Shown: positions 27,899 to 35,643 of the stretch, piece by piece
Layout: the number at the start of each line of letters is the position of its first letter
Numbering within the stretch: the stretch's first letter is position 1
Source of the DNA: UBA1941 sp046329575
Lineage (GTDB): Bacteria > Bacteroidota > Bacteroidia > Chitinophagales > LD1
Direction of reading: 5' to 3'
Assembly (NCBI GenBank): GCA_046329575.1
Contig: JAXLUJ010000003.1
Span: forward strand, 186,001 to 250,000
DNA: 64,000 nt
Translations under genes and position numbers: made by a program
Notes under the pieces: generated by a model
Seen by the model: only the letters and a program-made list of their open reading frames with translations
Databases searched by the model: none
Told to the model about the DNA's origin: nothing

Positions 27899-28318
27899 TT
27901 AAAACGGAAGGTCGTCATCCACATTACTGGCCTGGTTTCCATTAGAAACATATTCGGCCTGTGGTGCTGAAGATGAGCCTTGAGCGCCCTCTTTTTTGTC
28001 GAGAAGGCGAAGGAAATCCGCTACGATTTCAGTGATATAGCGTTTGTTGCCATCTTTGTCGTCGTAACTCCGTGTTTTGATCTTCCCTTCAATAAAAACA
28101 CGGTTGCCTTTTTTGAGGGTTTTCTCTACGCGTTCGGCCAGAAAACGATTGTTCACTTTGATGTTGTGCCAATCGGTCACATCCACCCACTTGCCTTCCT
28201 TGTCCTTGTAGTCGTCAGACGTAGCAAGCGTGAATTCCGCAATCATGCCGTCGTTAGGAAAATGTTTGATTACCGGGTCCTTGCCCAGATTGCCTAAGAG
28301 ATAAACTCTGTTTACCAT
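27899..28318 (-). CDS. ssb: Single-stranded DNA-binding protein
   Basis: 139 residues: an OB-fold domain at 1-105 starting MVNRVYLLGNLGKDP, with FTLATSDDYKDKEGKW, DWHNIKVNNRFLAERVEKTL, KGNRVFIEGKIKTRSYDDKD and TEIVADFLRLLD. A short low-complexity linker leads to the acidic tip DDDLPF, the partner-binding motif of bacterial SSB. It binds single-stranded DNA in replication and repair. It lies 31 bp downstream of mutY on the same strand, so the two repair genes are probably co-transcribed. Confidence 0.95.
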   Translation of the reverse strand: MVNRVYLLGNLGKDPVIKHFPNDGMIAEFTLATSDDYKDKEGKWVDVTDWHNIKVNNRFLAERVEKTLKKGNRVFIEGKIKTRSYDDKDGNKRYITEIVADFLRLLDKKEGAQGSSSAPQAEYVSNGNQASNVDDDLPF

Positions 28319-28349
28319 AATACAAATTTTAAGGTGATAAAATGAGCTG

Positions 28350-29396
28350 CTAAATTAGGCCCATTTCACCCATAAACAAAGATAGCGTTTTTGGGAAGCC
28401 GTAATTTAACAAATTTTGAAATGCAACGCGTTCAAAGCCTTGCTCGCTTTGCGTTCTGCCCTCAGCAAACACAAAATGAATGGTTTGGTGCGAAAGTTTC
28501 TGCTTATAGGCGCGCAATATTTTCAACTTCCCCGTGGTTTTGAACAGTGGTACTAAAGCTGAGGTCGCATTGTTTTTTACCGCATTTTCCATTTCTACCA
28601 ATGGAAATTCATAAAGCCCTTGCCAAATATCTTTCGTTTCGCGTTTGCGCACTAAAACTCCTTTTTCATTCCGGTCTAATAAATAGTAGAAATAACGTTC
28701 CCGTACTTTTGTCTTTTTCGAACGTACCGGAAGCTGTTGTTGCAAATCATGCAAATTGGCGAAACAATTCCCCGAAAAGGGGCATAAATTACACATTGGA
28801 TTTTTGGGCAAACAAACCGTTGCGCCAAAATCCATAATCGCCTGATTATATTTTGCAGGATCTTTTTGATGTAACATTTGTTGTGCCAGCGCTTGAAACT
28901 CTTTTTTTCCTGCAGTAGAATCAAAAGGTGTTTCTATACCAAGAATTCTCGAAAGCACGCGAATCACATTGCCATCTACTACCGCCACCGGTTCGTTATA
29001 GGCGAACGAAGCAATGGCCGCGGCAGTATATGCGCCAACTCCTTTTAGCTTTAAAAGTTCTTTATAACTGTCTGGAAATGTTCCGTTAAAAGAATCATTA
29101 ATGTGTTTTGCCGTGTAGTGAAGATTTCTCGCCCGGCTATAGTAACCCAACCCTTGCCACAGCCGAAGTACCTCATCTTCCGTAGCTTCTGCTAAACATT
29201 TTACGGTAGGAAAGTGTTCCCTAAATCGTTCAAAATAGGGCCGGCCCTGCTCCACCCGGGTTTGCTGCAGAATAATTTCTGATAGCCAAATCAGGTAAGG
29301 ATTTCGCTCGCCACGCCATGGCATTTCGCGCAAATTGGCAGTATTGTTCCATTTGAGCATAGTTTTTGCAATGGTGTGGTCAGTTTGCCGCGGCAT
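28350..29396 (-). CDS. mutY: A/G-specific adenine DNA glycosylase
   Basis: 348 residues. MPWRGERNPYLIWLSEIILQ opens the glycosylase domain, with the catalytic Glu expected in SEIILQQTRVEQ. The helix-hairpin-helix LKGVGAYTAAAIASFAYNEP is followed by VVDGNVIRVLSRIL, containing the catalytic Asp. A 4Fe-4S cluster motif C-x6-C-x2-C-x5-C is visible (CLPKNPMCNLCPFSGNC). The C-terminal third is the NUDIX-like domain that recognises 8-oxoguanine. MutY removes adenine mispaired with 8-oxoG. The gene is divergent from the HU gene. Confidence 0.95.
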   Translation of the reverse strand: MPRQTDHTIAKTMLKWNNTANLREMPWRGERNPYLIWLSEIILQQTRVEQGRPYFERFREHFPTVKCLAEATEDEVLRLWQGLGYYSRARNLHYTAKHINDSFNGTFPDSYKELLKLKGVGAYTAAAIASFAYNEPVAVVDGNVIRVLSRILGIETPFDSTAGKKEFQALAQQMLHQKDPAKYNQAIMDFGATVCLPKNPMCNLCPFSGNCFANLHDLQQQLPVRSKKTKVRERYFYYLLDRNEKGVLVRKRETKDIWQGLYEFPLVEMENAVKNNATSALVPLFKTTGKLKILRAYKQKLSHQTIHFVFAEGRTQSEQGFERVAFQNLLNYGFPKTLSLFMGEMGLI

Positions 29397-29533
29397 ATAA
29401 AATATTAAAGGAATATGTTATGTGTTCTGAAATTTTTGGTTAATGTTGCCACGGAAAGCGAAAGTAGCGCAAAAGCGTTACCGTGAGACAATTTAAATAA
29501 GCAAACCATTATTAAACACAAAAAGTTCAATTC

Positions 29534-29830
29534 ATGAGAAAAGCAGACATCGTCACCCGGGTAGCCGACCTTACAGGCGTTCAAAAAGTAGATGTTCTAG
29601 TGGCACTGGAGGCATTCTTCAAAGAAGTGAAAACACAATTGAAGAACGGAGAAAACGTATATGTACGTGGTTTCGGCAGCTTTATTACAAAAAAACGTGC
29701 AAAGAAAATTGGCCGTAACATCAAGAAAAATGTAGCTATCGAAATTCCGGAACATTACATCCCGGCTTTCAAACCTGCCAAAACGTTTGTTGATGCAGTC
29801 AAAAAGTCGCACCACGGTTCGAAAAAATAA
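29534..29830 (+). CDS. hup: HU/IHF family DNA-binding protein
   Basis: 98 residues: MRKADIVTRVADLTGVQKVD, FFKEVKTQLKNGENVYVRGF then GSFITKKRAKKIGRNIKK, ending PAFKPAKTFVDAV and a short basic tail. GSF and the KxGRN arm are the HU/IHF DNA-bending signature; the usual Pro at the tip of the arm is not obvious (IKKNVAIEIPEHYIPAF carries it later). Nucleoid architecture role. It is followed by a strong terminator, so it is transcribed alone. Confidence 0.93.
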   Translation: MRKADIVTRVADLTGVQKVDVLVALEAFFKEVKTQLKNGENVYVRGFGSFITKKRAKKIGRNIKKNVAIEIPEHYIPAFKPAKTFVDAVKKSHHGSKK

Positions 29831-29851
29831 TTTCATTAAAATCAAAAAATT

Positions 29852-29887
29852 AAAGGTTCACTGCCTGAGGCAGATGGACCTTTTTTT
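29852..29887 (+). terminator. Intrinsic terminator of the HU gene
   Basis: The stem AGGT..CTGCC / GGCAG..ACCT is followed by seven T. The ATG at 29888 directly abuts the T run, which argues against that ATG as a start for the next gene. Confidence 0.8.
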
Positions 29888-29917
29888 ATGCCATTTTCAA
29901 AACGCTACATTCGCGCC

Positions 29918-30733
29918 ATGAACAAAAACCAATGGTTAGCCGCAGGCGCTACAGCCGTATTGGCTATCGGCATTTACTTGTTTGCCGGAACAACCAAGCC
30001 CAAAGGCGCTGAAATGCCGGGTATGCAGACAGCCGCCCGCGAAACCCAACCCGAATACGATTTTAGTGCCTATCTGAGCAAAGTGAATGCCCCGCTCGAT
30101 AAAGACACTGCCGCTTTGGTGAATGCGCTGCAAAACGCTGCTAAATTCGATGAACTGGCTGCCGTTTACCATCGCAAAGGCGAATCCATTGCCGAGGCCT
30201 TCTACCTCGAAAAATCGGCCAGGGCCGCACGCGATCCTAAAGCGCTCCTTCACGCCGGCGAACTCTATTCGGCTACCGCAGGCATCAGCCAAAACAATGA
30301 TCTTACCGCCTTCTTAAAAACAAAAGCAGTAGAAACCCTTTCTACAGTGGTAGAATGGGATAGCGCCAATACCGATAACCGAATCCTTCTGGCTACCGCT
30401 TACCTCGATCAGGGCAGCGAACCCATGAAAGGAGTAGGGATGTTACTCGAAATTGTGCGTAAAGACAGTAACAATGCCGATGCGCAGTTGATGCTGGGTA
30501 AATTCGGCCTGGTTTCCGGACAATATCAAAAAGCTATCGCGCGGTTAGAAAAAGTTGTATATTTGCGCCCCCGCGATCAGGACGCGCTGTTTCTTCTGGC
30601 TACAGCCTATCAGGAAAACGGGGAAAAACAAAAGGCTTTAGATGCATTGTACAAGTGCGAGAAGCTGGTCACTAAACCTGAACTTAAAAAGGAAATTCAA
30701 GCTTTTATTGCTGATATAAAGTCAAGAAGCTAA
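29918..30733 (+). CDS. TPR-repeat protein with N-terminal membrane anchor
   Basis: I start at ATG 29918 (MNKNQWLAAGATAVLAIGIY), because the earlier in-frame ATG sits on the HU terminator. The 271-residue product has one N-terminal hydrophobic helix (about 8-24) without a clear cleavage site, so it is probably an inner-membrane anchor. TPR-type helices occupy about 140-260 (NADAQLMLGKFGLVSGQYQK, RDQDALFLLATAYQENGEKQ, KALDALYKCEKLV). It probably scaffolds or assembles a complex in the periplasm. The 29-residue COX24-like gene follows 27 bp downstream. Confidence 0.8.
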   Translation: MNKNQWLAAGATAVLAIGIYLFAGTTKPKGAEMPGMQTAARETQPEYDFSAYLSKVNAPLDKDTAALVNALQNAAKFDELAAVYHRKGESIAEAFYLEKSARAARDPKALLHAGELYSATAGISQNNDLTAFLKTKAVETLSTVVEWDSANTDNRILLATAYLDQGSEPMKGVGMLLEIVRKDSNNADAQLMLGKFGLVSGQYQKAIARLEKVVYLRPRDQDALFLLATAYQENGEKQKALDALYKCEKLVTKPELKKEIQAFIADIKSRS

Positions 30734-30760
30734 ATTATTTAACTAAAAAAAGTTTTTACG

Positions 30761-30850
30761 ATGCCTTGCGGTAAAAAAAGAAAACGTCACAAAATTGCTA
30801 CCCACAAACGCAAAAAGCGCTTGCGCAAAAACCGTCATAAGAAGAAGTAA
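30761..30850 (+). CDS. 29-residue highly basic COX24/AURKAIP1-like protein
   Basis: A very short gene: ATG at 30761, TAA at 30848-30850. The product starts MPCGKKRKRHKIATHKRKK and ends RLRKNRHKKK; 19 of 29 residues are Lys, Arg or His. It resembles the short basic proteins that Bacteroidota genomes carry next to the RNase G gene, annotated as AURKAIP1/COX24 domain-containing (related to the mitochondrial small-subunit protein mS38). I infer a ribosome-associated protein binding rRNA. The terminator at 30891-30929 follows, separating it from rng. Confidence 0.8.
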   Translation: MPCGKKRKRHKIATHKRKKRLRKNRHKKK

Positions 30851-30890
30851 AAACTTCTCTCTTTCATTCCTCATTAATTAGGTAGAAGGA

Positions 30891-30929
30891 AAATGGTGGT
30901 TCCTGTTTTGATGGAACTGCCATTTTTTT
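30891..30929 (+). terminator. Intrinsic terminator after the COX24-like gene
   Basis: Arms AAATGGtgGTTCC and GGAACtgCCATTT close a 9-nt loop and run into seven T. It sits 27 bp before the rng start I chose. Confidence 0.78.
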
Positions 30930-30955
30930 GCTTTTACCTGCTCATTGTTTTTTTT

Positions 30956-32503
30956 ATGGTAAAAGAGCTGATCGTCAATTCCCACCCGCATGGGGTGGAA
31001 GTGGCTTTGCTCGAGGATAAGAAGCTGGTTGAAATTCACCAGGAAAAGACCGATAACCAATTTAACGTCGGCGATATTTTTCTCGGCAAAATAAAACGAG
31101 TTATGCCCGGCCTGAATGCTGCTTTCGTAGATGTAGGTCACGAAAAAGACGCATTCCTTCACTATACTGATCTTAGTCCCGATTTTCGTACCCTTTCCAA
31201 ATTCACCGGTCAGGCCGTAGCCGGCCATTCCGATGGCACGCTTAATAATGTAGATATGCAGCCGGAAATCGAAAAAACCGGCAATGTGAAAGAGGTGTTG
31301 GGCGGAAAAGGTCAGGTACTGGTTCAAATCCTCAAAGAGCCTATTTCTACCAAAGGCCCGCGCCTCACTTGCGAAATCACGCTGGCCGGCCGCTATCTGG
31401 TACTTTCTCCCTTCAGCAATTCAGTAGGCGTTTCTAAAAAAATTGACTCTGCCGAAGAACGCAAACGTCTTAAAGTTTTAGTAGAAAGTTTGAAACCCAA
31501 GAATTTTGGGGTCATCGTTCGCACTGTGGCTGCCGGTATGGATGCCAAAACGCTACACGAAGACCTGCTGTTTCTCGAAGAGAAATGGAAGGAAATGAGC
31601 CGCAACCTCCGCGGCGCGCAGCCGGTGAAAAAAGTGTTGAGCGAACTCGATAAAACTTCCGGCTTGCTGCGCGATCTGCTCAGCCCCGAATTCAGCCGCG
31701 TAGTAACCAACAACAGCGCCCTGGCAAAAGAACTGGAAGTGTATATTGAACGCATTGCCCCTGAAAAAAAAGGCATTGTTTCTGCCTACAACGGCAAAAT
31801 GCCCATTTTCGATCAGTTTGGTATTACCAAACAAGTAAAGGCGGTGTTTGGCAAACAAGTGAATTTGGGCAATGGCATCTATCTTATCATCGAAAAAACC
31901 GAAGCCTGCCATGTAATCGACGTGAATTCAGGCAATCGCAGCAGTCAGGAAGGCACGCAGGAAAGCAATGCCCTTCAGGTAAATCTGGAAGCGTGCGATG
32001 AAATTGCAAGGCAACTGCGCCTGCGCGATATGGGCGGCATCATCATCGTCGATTTTATCGACATGAAAAATCCCGATCACAAGCGCACTGTTCAGGAACG
32101 CATGCGCGTGGCCATGGAAAGCGATAAAGCCACGCACACCATTCTGCCGCTGTCGAAGTTCAATATCATGCAGCTCACACGCGAGCGCGTACGCCCTGAA
32201 GTGAATATTGTAACTACCGAAGATTGTCCAACCTGTGGTGGCACCGGAAAAATTGGTAGTCCGCTGCTGATACTCGATGAAATTCAAAGCGATCTGTCGC
32301 ACCTGCTGGAAACACATCCCGATTTGCGATTGTATGTGCATCCAATCATGGCCGCCTATCTCAAAAAAGGATTTCCGTCAATGCGCATGAAGTGGTTCTT
32401 CCAATACAAAAAGTTTGTGAAAATCTACACTAACGAAAATTTCCCGCTCACCGAGTACAAGTTTTTCGATGCGCACGATGAGGAGATCATTGTAACCGAA
32501 TAG
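30956..32503 (+). CDS. rng: Ribonuclease G / RNase E family endoribonuclease
   Basis: The start ATG 30956 (MVKELIVNSHPHGVEVALLE) gives 515 residues; upstream codons in this frame fall in the terminator. An S1-like segment (FLGKIKRVMPGLNAAFVDVG, EKDAFLHYTDL) is interrupted by an insertion of about 50 residues rich in D/N. The catalytic core has HVIDVNSGNR and DMGGIIIVDFIDM, with the Asp residues that bind Mg. The zinc-link motif CPTCGGTG is present, and the C-terminal small domain is complete. Role: 5'-end-dependent endonucleolytic maturation of rRNA and mRNA decay. Adjacency to the COX24-like gene fits a ribosome biogenesis context. Confidence 0.94.
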   Translation: MVKELIVNSHPHGVEVALLEDKKLVEIHQEKTDNQFNVGDIFLGKIKRVMPGLNAAFVDVGHEKDAFLHYTDLSPDFRTLSKFTGQAVAGHSDGTLNNVDMQPEIEKTGNVKEVLGGKGQVLVQILKEPISTKGPRLTCEITLAGRYLVLSPFSNSVGVSKKIDSAEERKRLKVLVESLKPKNFGVIVRTVAAGMDAKTLHEDLLFLEEKWKEMSRNLRGAQPVKKVLSELDKTSGLLRDLLSPEFSRVVTNNSALAKELEVYIERIAPEKKGIVSAYNGKMPIFDQFGITKQVKAVFGKQVNLGNGIYLIIEKTEACHVIDVNSGNRSSQEGTQESNALQVNLEACDEIARQLRLRDMGGIIIVDFIDMKNPDHKRTVQERMRVAMESDKATHTILPLSKFNIMQLTRERVRPEVNIVTTEDCPTCGGTGKIGSPLLILDEIQSDLSHLLETHPDLRLYVHPIMAAYLKKGFPSMRMKWFFQYKKFVKIYTNENFPLTEYKFFDAHDEEIIVTE

Positions 32504-32527
32504 GCCCGTTTTTTTATCTTACGAGGT

Positions 32528-33499
32528 ATGAACAGTTTTCTGCAACACCTCGTGATACGAACCACATTGCGTGCCCGTTCCAAAACGCGGCAATCTTTTA
32601 GCGATTACGAATTAGCCAAAGGCTGGAAAATTTTTCAGCGCAGTGCCGTGCGCCATGCCAAAGATGTTTTTTTAGTGACCTGCGGCATTGGTTCAGCGGC
32701 CTTTGGTTTAGAAAGCTTTTTGTTGCCCGCTAATTTCATTGATGGCGGCGCCACCGGCGTATCCTTGCTGCTCAGCGAACTTTCCAACTGGCATTTGAGC
32801 TGGCTGTTGCTGATCTGCAACATTCCCTTTGTTTTTCTGGCCTATTTGGTGTTCAACAAACGCTTTGCGCTACGCACCGGCGCCAGCATTGCCGGCCTGG
32901 CTATGGCCATAGCCTTCATTCATTTTCCAGTGGTTACTAACGACAAATTATTGGTTGCCGTTTTCGGGGGCTTCTTTTTAGGTGCAGGCATCGGACTGGC
33001 CATACGCGGCGGTTCGGTGTTGGATGGCACCGAAGTACTCGCCATTTTTTTAAGCCGGAAGCTCAGCGTTACCGTAGGCGACATCATTATAGCCATCAAC
33101 GTGTTGGTGTTTTCGGCAGCCGCTTTTTTATTATCCATCGAAACCGCATTGTATTCTATGATCACCTATCTGGCCGCTTCCAAAACGCTGGATTTTGTGC
33201 TGGAAGGACTGGAAGAATACAATGGCGTAACCATCATTTCAACTTATAGCCGCGCTATTAAGGAAATGATTGTAAGGGAAATGGGGCGAGGCGTAACCGT
33301 TTACAAAGGCAAGGGCGGCTTTGGTACGCGAGGGGAGAGCGCCGAACGCGAAATTTTATTTACCGTAGTTACGCGGCTGGAGTTAAACAAACTCAAGAAT
33401 GAAATTAACAAGATCGACCGCGATGCATTTGTAGTGATTAACAGCGTAAAAGACACAAAAGGCGGCATGATCAAGAAACGCGCGCATGGGCCCGGGTGA
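32528..33499 (+). CDS. YitT family membrane protein (DUF161/DUF2179)
   Basis: 323 residues: five to six membrane segments from about 45 to 235 (GIGSAAFGLESFLLPANFID, GATGVSLLLSELSNWHLSWL, GGFFLGAGIGLAIRGGSVLD then GTEVLAIFL), followed by a cytosolic DUF2179 domain (YNGVTIISTYSRAIKEMIVR, RGVTVYKGKGGFG, LFTVVTRLELNKLKNEI). GGATG and GxxLDGTE are YitT hallmarks. Function is uncertain across the family; it resembles transporters. The final residues KRAHGPG run to the edge of the dispersed repeat that begins 19 bp later. Confidence 0.88.
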   Translation: MNSFLQHLVIRTTLRARSKTRQSFSDYELAKGWKIFQRSAVRHAKDVFLVTCGIGSAAFGLESFLLPANFIDGGATGVSLLLSELSNWHLSWLLLICNIPFVFLAYLVFNKRFALRTGASIAGLAMAIAFIHFPVVTNDKLLVAVFGGFFLGAGIGLAIRGGSVLDGTEVLAIFLSRKLSVTVGDIIIAINVLVFSAAAFLLSIETALYSMITYLAASKTLDFVLEGLEEYNGVTIISTYSRAIKEMIVREMGRGVTVYKGKGGFGTRGESAEREILFTVVTRLELNKLKNEINKIDRDAFVVINSVKDTKGGMIKKRAHGPG

Positions 33500-33517
33500 T
33501 GGGTAAGGCATTTTTTT

Positions 33518-33970
33518 ATGGCGCGCCCTCACCCCGCCAATTAGGAAACGAAATGTTGGAATGCAGTGCTATGGCGGGGTTCGGTCAGGCTGCTACAGGG
33601 TACGCTTCGCTTCCGTGCTCGCTCGTTCCTCGCTTCGCACCGCTCGCTAAAGCTCGCGCCTTCCGCATCCTTCGCGCGGGCGCCTGGCGGTAGCATTAGT
33701 TATCTGGCGAGGCAACTCCGGTAAATTCAATTAATAATGTTTTAAATAACGAAGCCACAAATACAAGCAAATTAATTGCGGAATCGCCGCAGAAATTATG
33801 GCGTGAAGCGGAAAATTAATTTACAACCAAAAGTTACTTTGCAATTTCTACGAATTGGCTTGGCGCAATGCCTAGCCAGCCAGCAGCAAATATATGTGCC
33901 TGTATATCAACAAGATGAAAAAATAAACTACAACTGGTAAAACGGATATACTGCGTATATTTGGGAGTTA
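33518..33970. repeat. ~450-bp dispersed repeat, copy 1 (precedes a cassette)
   Basis: It shares its order of segments with 56432-56880: a CCCTCACCCCGC / GCGGGGTTCGG inverted pair, a GC-rich core from GGCTGCTACAGGGTACGC to the CCTTCCGCATCCTT region, then an AT-rich part containing AATTAATAAT, ATTATGGCGTGAA and TACTTTGCAATTT. Identity is imperfect inside but becomes perfect over the last 35 bp. It holds no gene; a 65-residue open frame at 33496-33693 is only the GC-rich core read through. Confidence 0.88.
33936..33970 (+). promoter_or_regulatory. Perfectly conserved 35-bp end block with palindrome and -7 box, copy 1
   Basis: Identical to 56846-56880. It contains the palindrome ATATAC-TGC-GTATAT (33946-33960), overlapped by TATATTTG (33956-33963), a perfect TAnnTTTG -7 element. 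No -33 TTG is seen at the right distance. It ends GGGAGTTA, exactly where similarity between the two repeat copies stops and the cassette begins. Possible uses: outward promoter, operator or recombination site. Confidence 0.6.
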
Positions 33971-34635
33971 TGCCCAATTTTAGGACGACACACAAACCGC
34001 AAATACTTAACAACGGAAATCATTATGCTCAATTAAATGAAGACTATACTATTTGACCATACCCTTAAGAGAAAGAAATTCGTCACCTACAAGAACTAAT
34101 TGGTAAAGATCTTTGCGGAATTGAATCTGACTCTATTTCAATTGAACCTTCAAATCCGGAGAAATGGAATTTTCACAAATGGATTAAATTTCTAAATTGG
34201 AATGACAATATTATTCAGCGACTAGAATACTCATTTGACGAAACATATAGTGGTAACGATTTTATAGAACTTCGAATAGAATCATTTAACAGAGAAAGAA
34301 GAGCTTTAAATGCGCACATAAGTTTTGTAGGAAAGGACAAGTTTACAATAGTGAAGATTGAAACTTATGGCTATGACTCGGAATATCTAACAAAAAATAT
34401 TTGTGGGGACATACCAAAAGAGGATTTGAAAAGTAATGAACAATACTGCGAAAAAATAACAATTGAAAACTCAATCTTAATTTATGGAGCAAATGGAAAA
34501 CGAATTTGGATTGAATGTCAATATCCAATGCTAGACCTTTTAGTTACTATGGACGATTTTCACATTCAAAAGAGACTCAGCGAAAGTGAACTTGAATTTA
34601 ACGCAAAGATGAATTTGAAACGAGAAATTAAATAA
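33970..34635 (+). pseudogene. Hypothetical cassette gene broken by two in-frame stops
   Basis: From ATG 33970 one frame runs to TAA at 34633-34635 but is interrupted by TGA at 34054 and TAA at 34066. Coding-like sequence resumes at once (EKEIRHLQELIGKDLCGIES) and continues for about 185 residues, including WIKFLNWNDNIIQRLEYSFD, RRALNAHISFVGKDKFTIVK and KRIWIECQYPM. Between the stops the next frame reads TIPLRER, so a 1-nt loss and a 2-nt loss restoring frame would also explain the break. I do not recognise the family. The sequence is AT-rich compared with the core genes. The ATG lies on the boundary of the repeat, which would leave almost no 5' leader. Translation of the 3' part from GTG 34351 is possible but would give only 94 residues. 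Confidence 0.6.
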
Positions 34636-34640
34636 AAACT

Positions 34641-34775
34641 GGGCATAACAGCAGTTTGGCAAAAGTGGCGGCTCAGTGCTCCGCAGACACATTTGTGGTT
34701 AATCAAAGTTTGGTTCTCCGCATCAACATTTGTGTTGAAAAATCGCCACCTTCGCCAAGCCGCAAAACGTCGTAC
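34641..34775. other. attC-like palindromic recombination site, cassette 1
   Basis: The outer 5' box GGGCATAAC (34641-34649) is the exact reverse complement of GTTATGCCC (33967-33975), the first bases of the same cassette. Inner arms TTTGGCAAAAGTGGCG (34655-34670) and CGCCACCTTCGCCAAGCC (34744-34761) pair imperfectly with one offset. The 3' side reads AAAACGTCGTACC, close to but not a perfect GTTRRRY core. The 135-bp length is within the attC range. It looks like an integron cassette end; no integrase is in the window. Confidence 0.5.
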
Positions 34776-34800
34776 CAACCAATAACGGAGGTTTGAAAGT

Positions 34801-34832
34801 TTTGGAATATATACCAATAGTTGGTATATTTG
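34801..34832 (+). promoter_or_regulatory. ParDE promoter with embedded palindromic operator
   Basis: TTTG (34801-34804), a 20-bp spacer and TATATTTG (34825-34832) form a textbook Bacteroidota promoter. The palindrome ATATACCAA-TAG-TTGGTATAT (34809-34829) fills the spacer and half of the -7 box, where a ribbon-helix-helix antitoxin would repress its own operon. Confidence 0.7.
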
Positions 34833-34850
34833 AGGTAAATATGAAATCAA

Positions 34851-35099
34851 ATGGCAAAAAACACATCAATACTTTTGGGCGATTATTTTGAAAGGTTTAT
34901 TAACTATCAAGTGCAGTCAGGACGTTTTTCATCTGCAAGTGAAGTTGTTCGAGCTGCATTACGTTTATTTGAGCAAGAGGAAAGTAAAAGGCAGGAGTTG
35001 GTAAAAGAACTCAAAGTTGGCGAGAAATCTGGTTTTATAGAGGATTTTGGCTCGGAAAGATTTTTACAAGACCTTCATCAGAAACATTTGACTAAATGA
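34851..35099 (+). CDS. ParD/CopG-type ribbon-helix-helix antitoxin
   Basis: 82 residues. The N-terminal ribbon MAKNTSILLGDYFERFINYQ and helix SASEVVRAALRLFEQEESK form a ParD-type DNA-binding domain; the C-terminal part (LKVGEKSGFIEDFGSERFLQ) is the toxin-wrapping tail. It neutralises the ParE-like toxin encoded directly downstream, with a 4-bp ATGA overlap. Autoregulation through the palindrome at 34809-34829 is likely. The pair fills what looks like a single cassette between two attC-like sites. Confidence 0.9.
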   Translation: MAKNTSILLGDYFERFINYQVQSGRFSSASEVVRAALRLFEQEESKRQELVKELKVGEKSGFIEDFGSERFLQDLHQKHLTK

Positions 35100-35395
35100 A
35101 CTATAGGATAAGTGTAAAAGCTGCTGAAGACTTAGAAAATATTTGGCTTTACACGTTTGACAACTGGTCAAAAGTACAAGCCGACAGATATGTAAATCTA
35201 ATTTTCGAGGAAATCGAATATGTAGCTGAAAATCCCTTACATGGGAAAGACTTTAGTAATATTCGGAAAAATTATAGATGTTCTAAGGTCAAGTCACACT
35301 TAATTTTTTATAGGACAGTTGTGAAACAAAACTTAATTGAAATAATCAGGGTTTTGCATCAAAGTATGGACATTGAAAACCGACTTGGCGACTAA
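35096..35395 (+). CDS. ParE/RelE superfamily toxin
   Basis: 99 residues: YRISVKAAEDLENIWLYTFD, WSKVQADRYVNLIFEEIEYV, ENPLHGKDFSNIRKNYRCSK and LIFYRTVVKQNLIEIIRVLH then HQSMDIENRL. This is the ParE pattern: two N-terminal helices and a beta sheet ending with the conserved RVLHQxMD. ParE toxins generally poison DNA gyrase, RelE members cleave mRNA at the ribosome; this sequence fits ParE. It overlaps the antitoxin gene by 4 bp. Confidence 0.9.
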   Translation: MNYRISVKAAEDLENIWLYTFDNWSKVQADRYVNLIFEEIEYVAENPLHGKDFSNIRKNYRCSKVKSHLIFYRTVVKQNLIEIIRVLHQSMDIENRLGD

Positions 35396-35404
35396 AATTT
35401 TGGC

Positions 35405-35537
35405 AACGTACAGCAGCGGCTTTGGGCGATGTCGGTTGAAATTTGTGCAAAATGTTTACAGTTTTTTTATACATTAATGTCGATTGACGGTTGGTCGTTT
35501 TGAAACCGCCACTACGCCGAGCCGTAAAACCTTGGAT
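35405..35537. other. attC-like palindrome after ParDE, cassette 2
   Basis: Left arm CAGCAGCGGCTTTGGGCG and right arm CCGCCACTACGCCGAGCCG pair with several bulges, and the 3' side reads AAAACCTTGGAT. The left side resembles that of the site at 34641 (ACAGCAG then TTTGGC). Core boxes are degenerate and complementarity with the cassette start is weak, so this is less certain than the site at 34641. Confidence 0.35.
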
Positions 35538-35643
35538 GTGAATTAACTTCCCTCTCCGCCACATCTTTCAATAATTACCTTTTAATTTCAATCCAAATTG
35601 AAATTCGGCCATTTTAAGACAGGCTTATTTTAGGCCGCTAATT

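Noticed and set aside
33496..33693. 65-residue open frame over the GC-rich repeat core
   Set aside because: Codon content is the repeat itself, a similar core lies at 56504-56605, and no family pattern appears.
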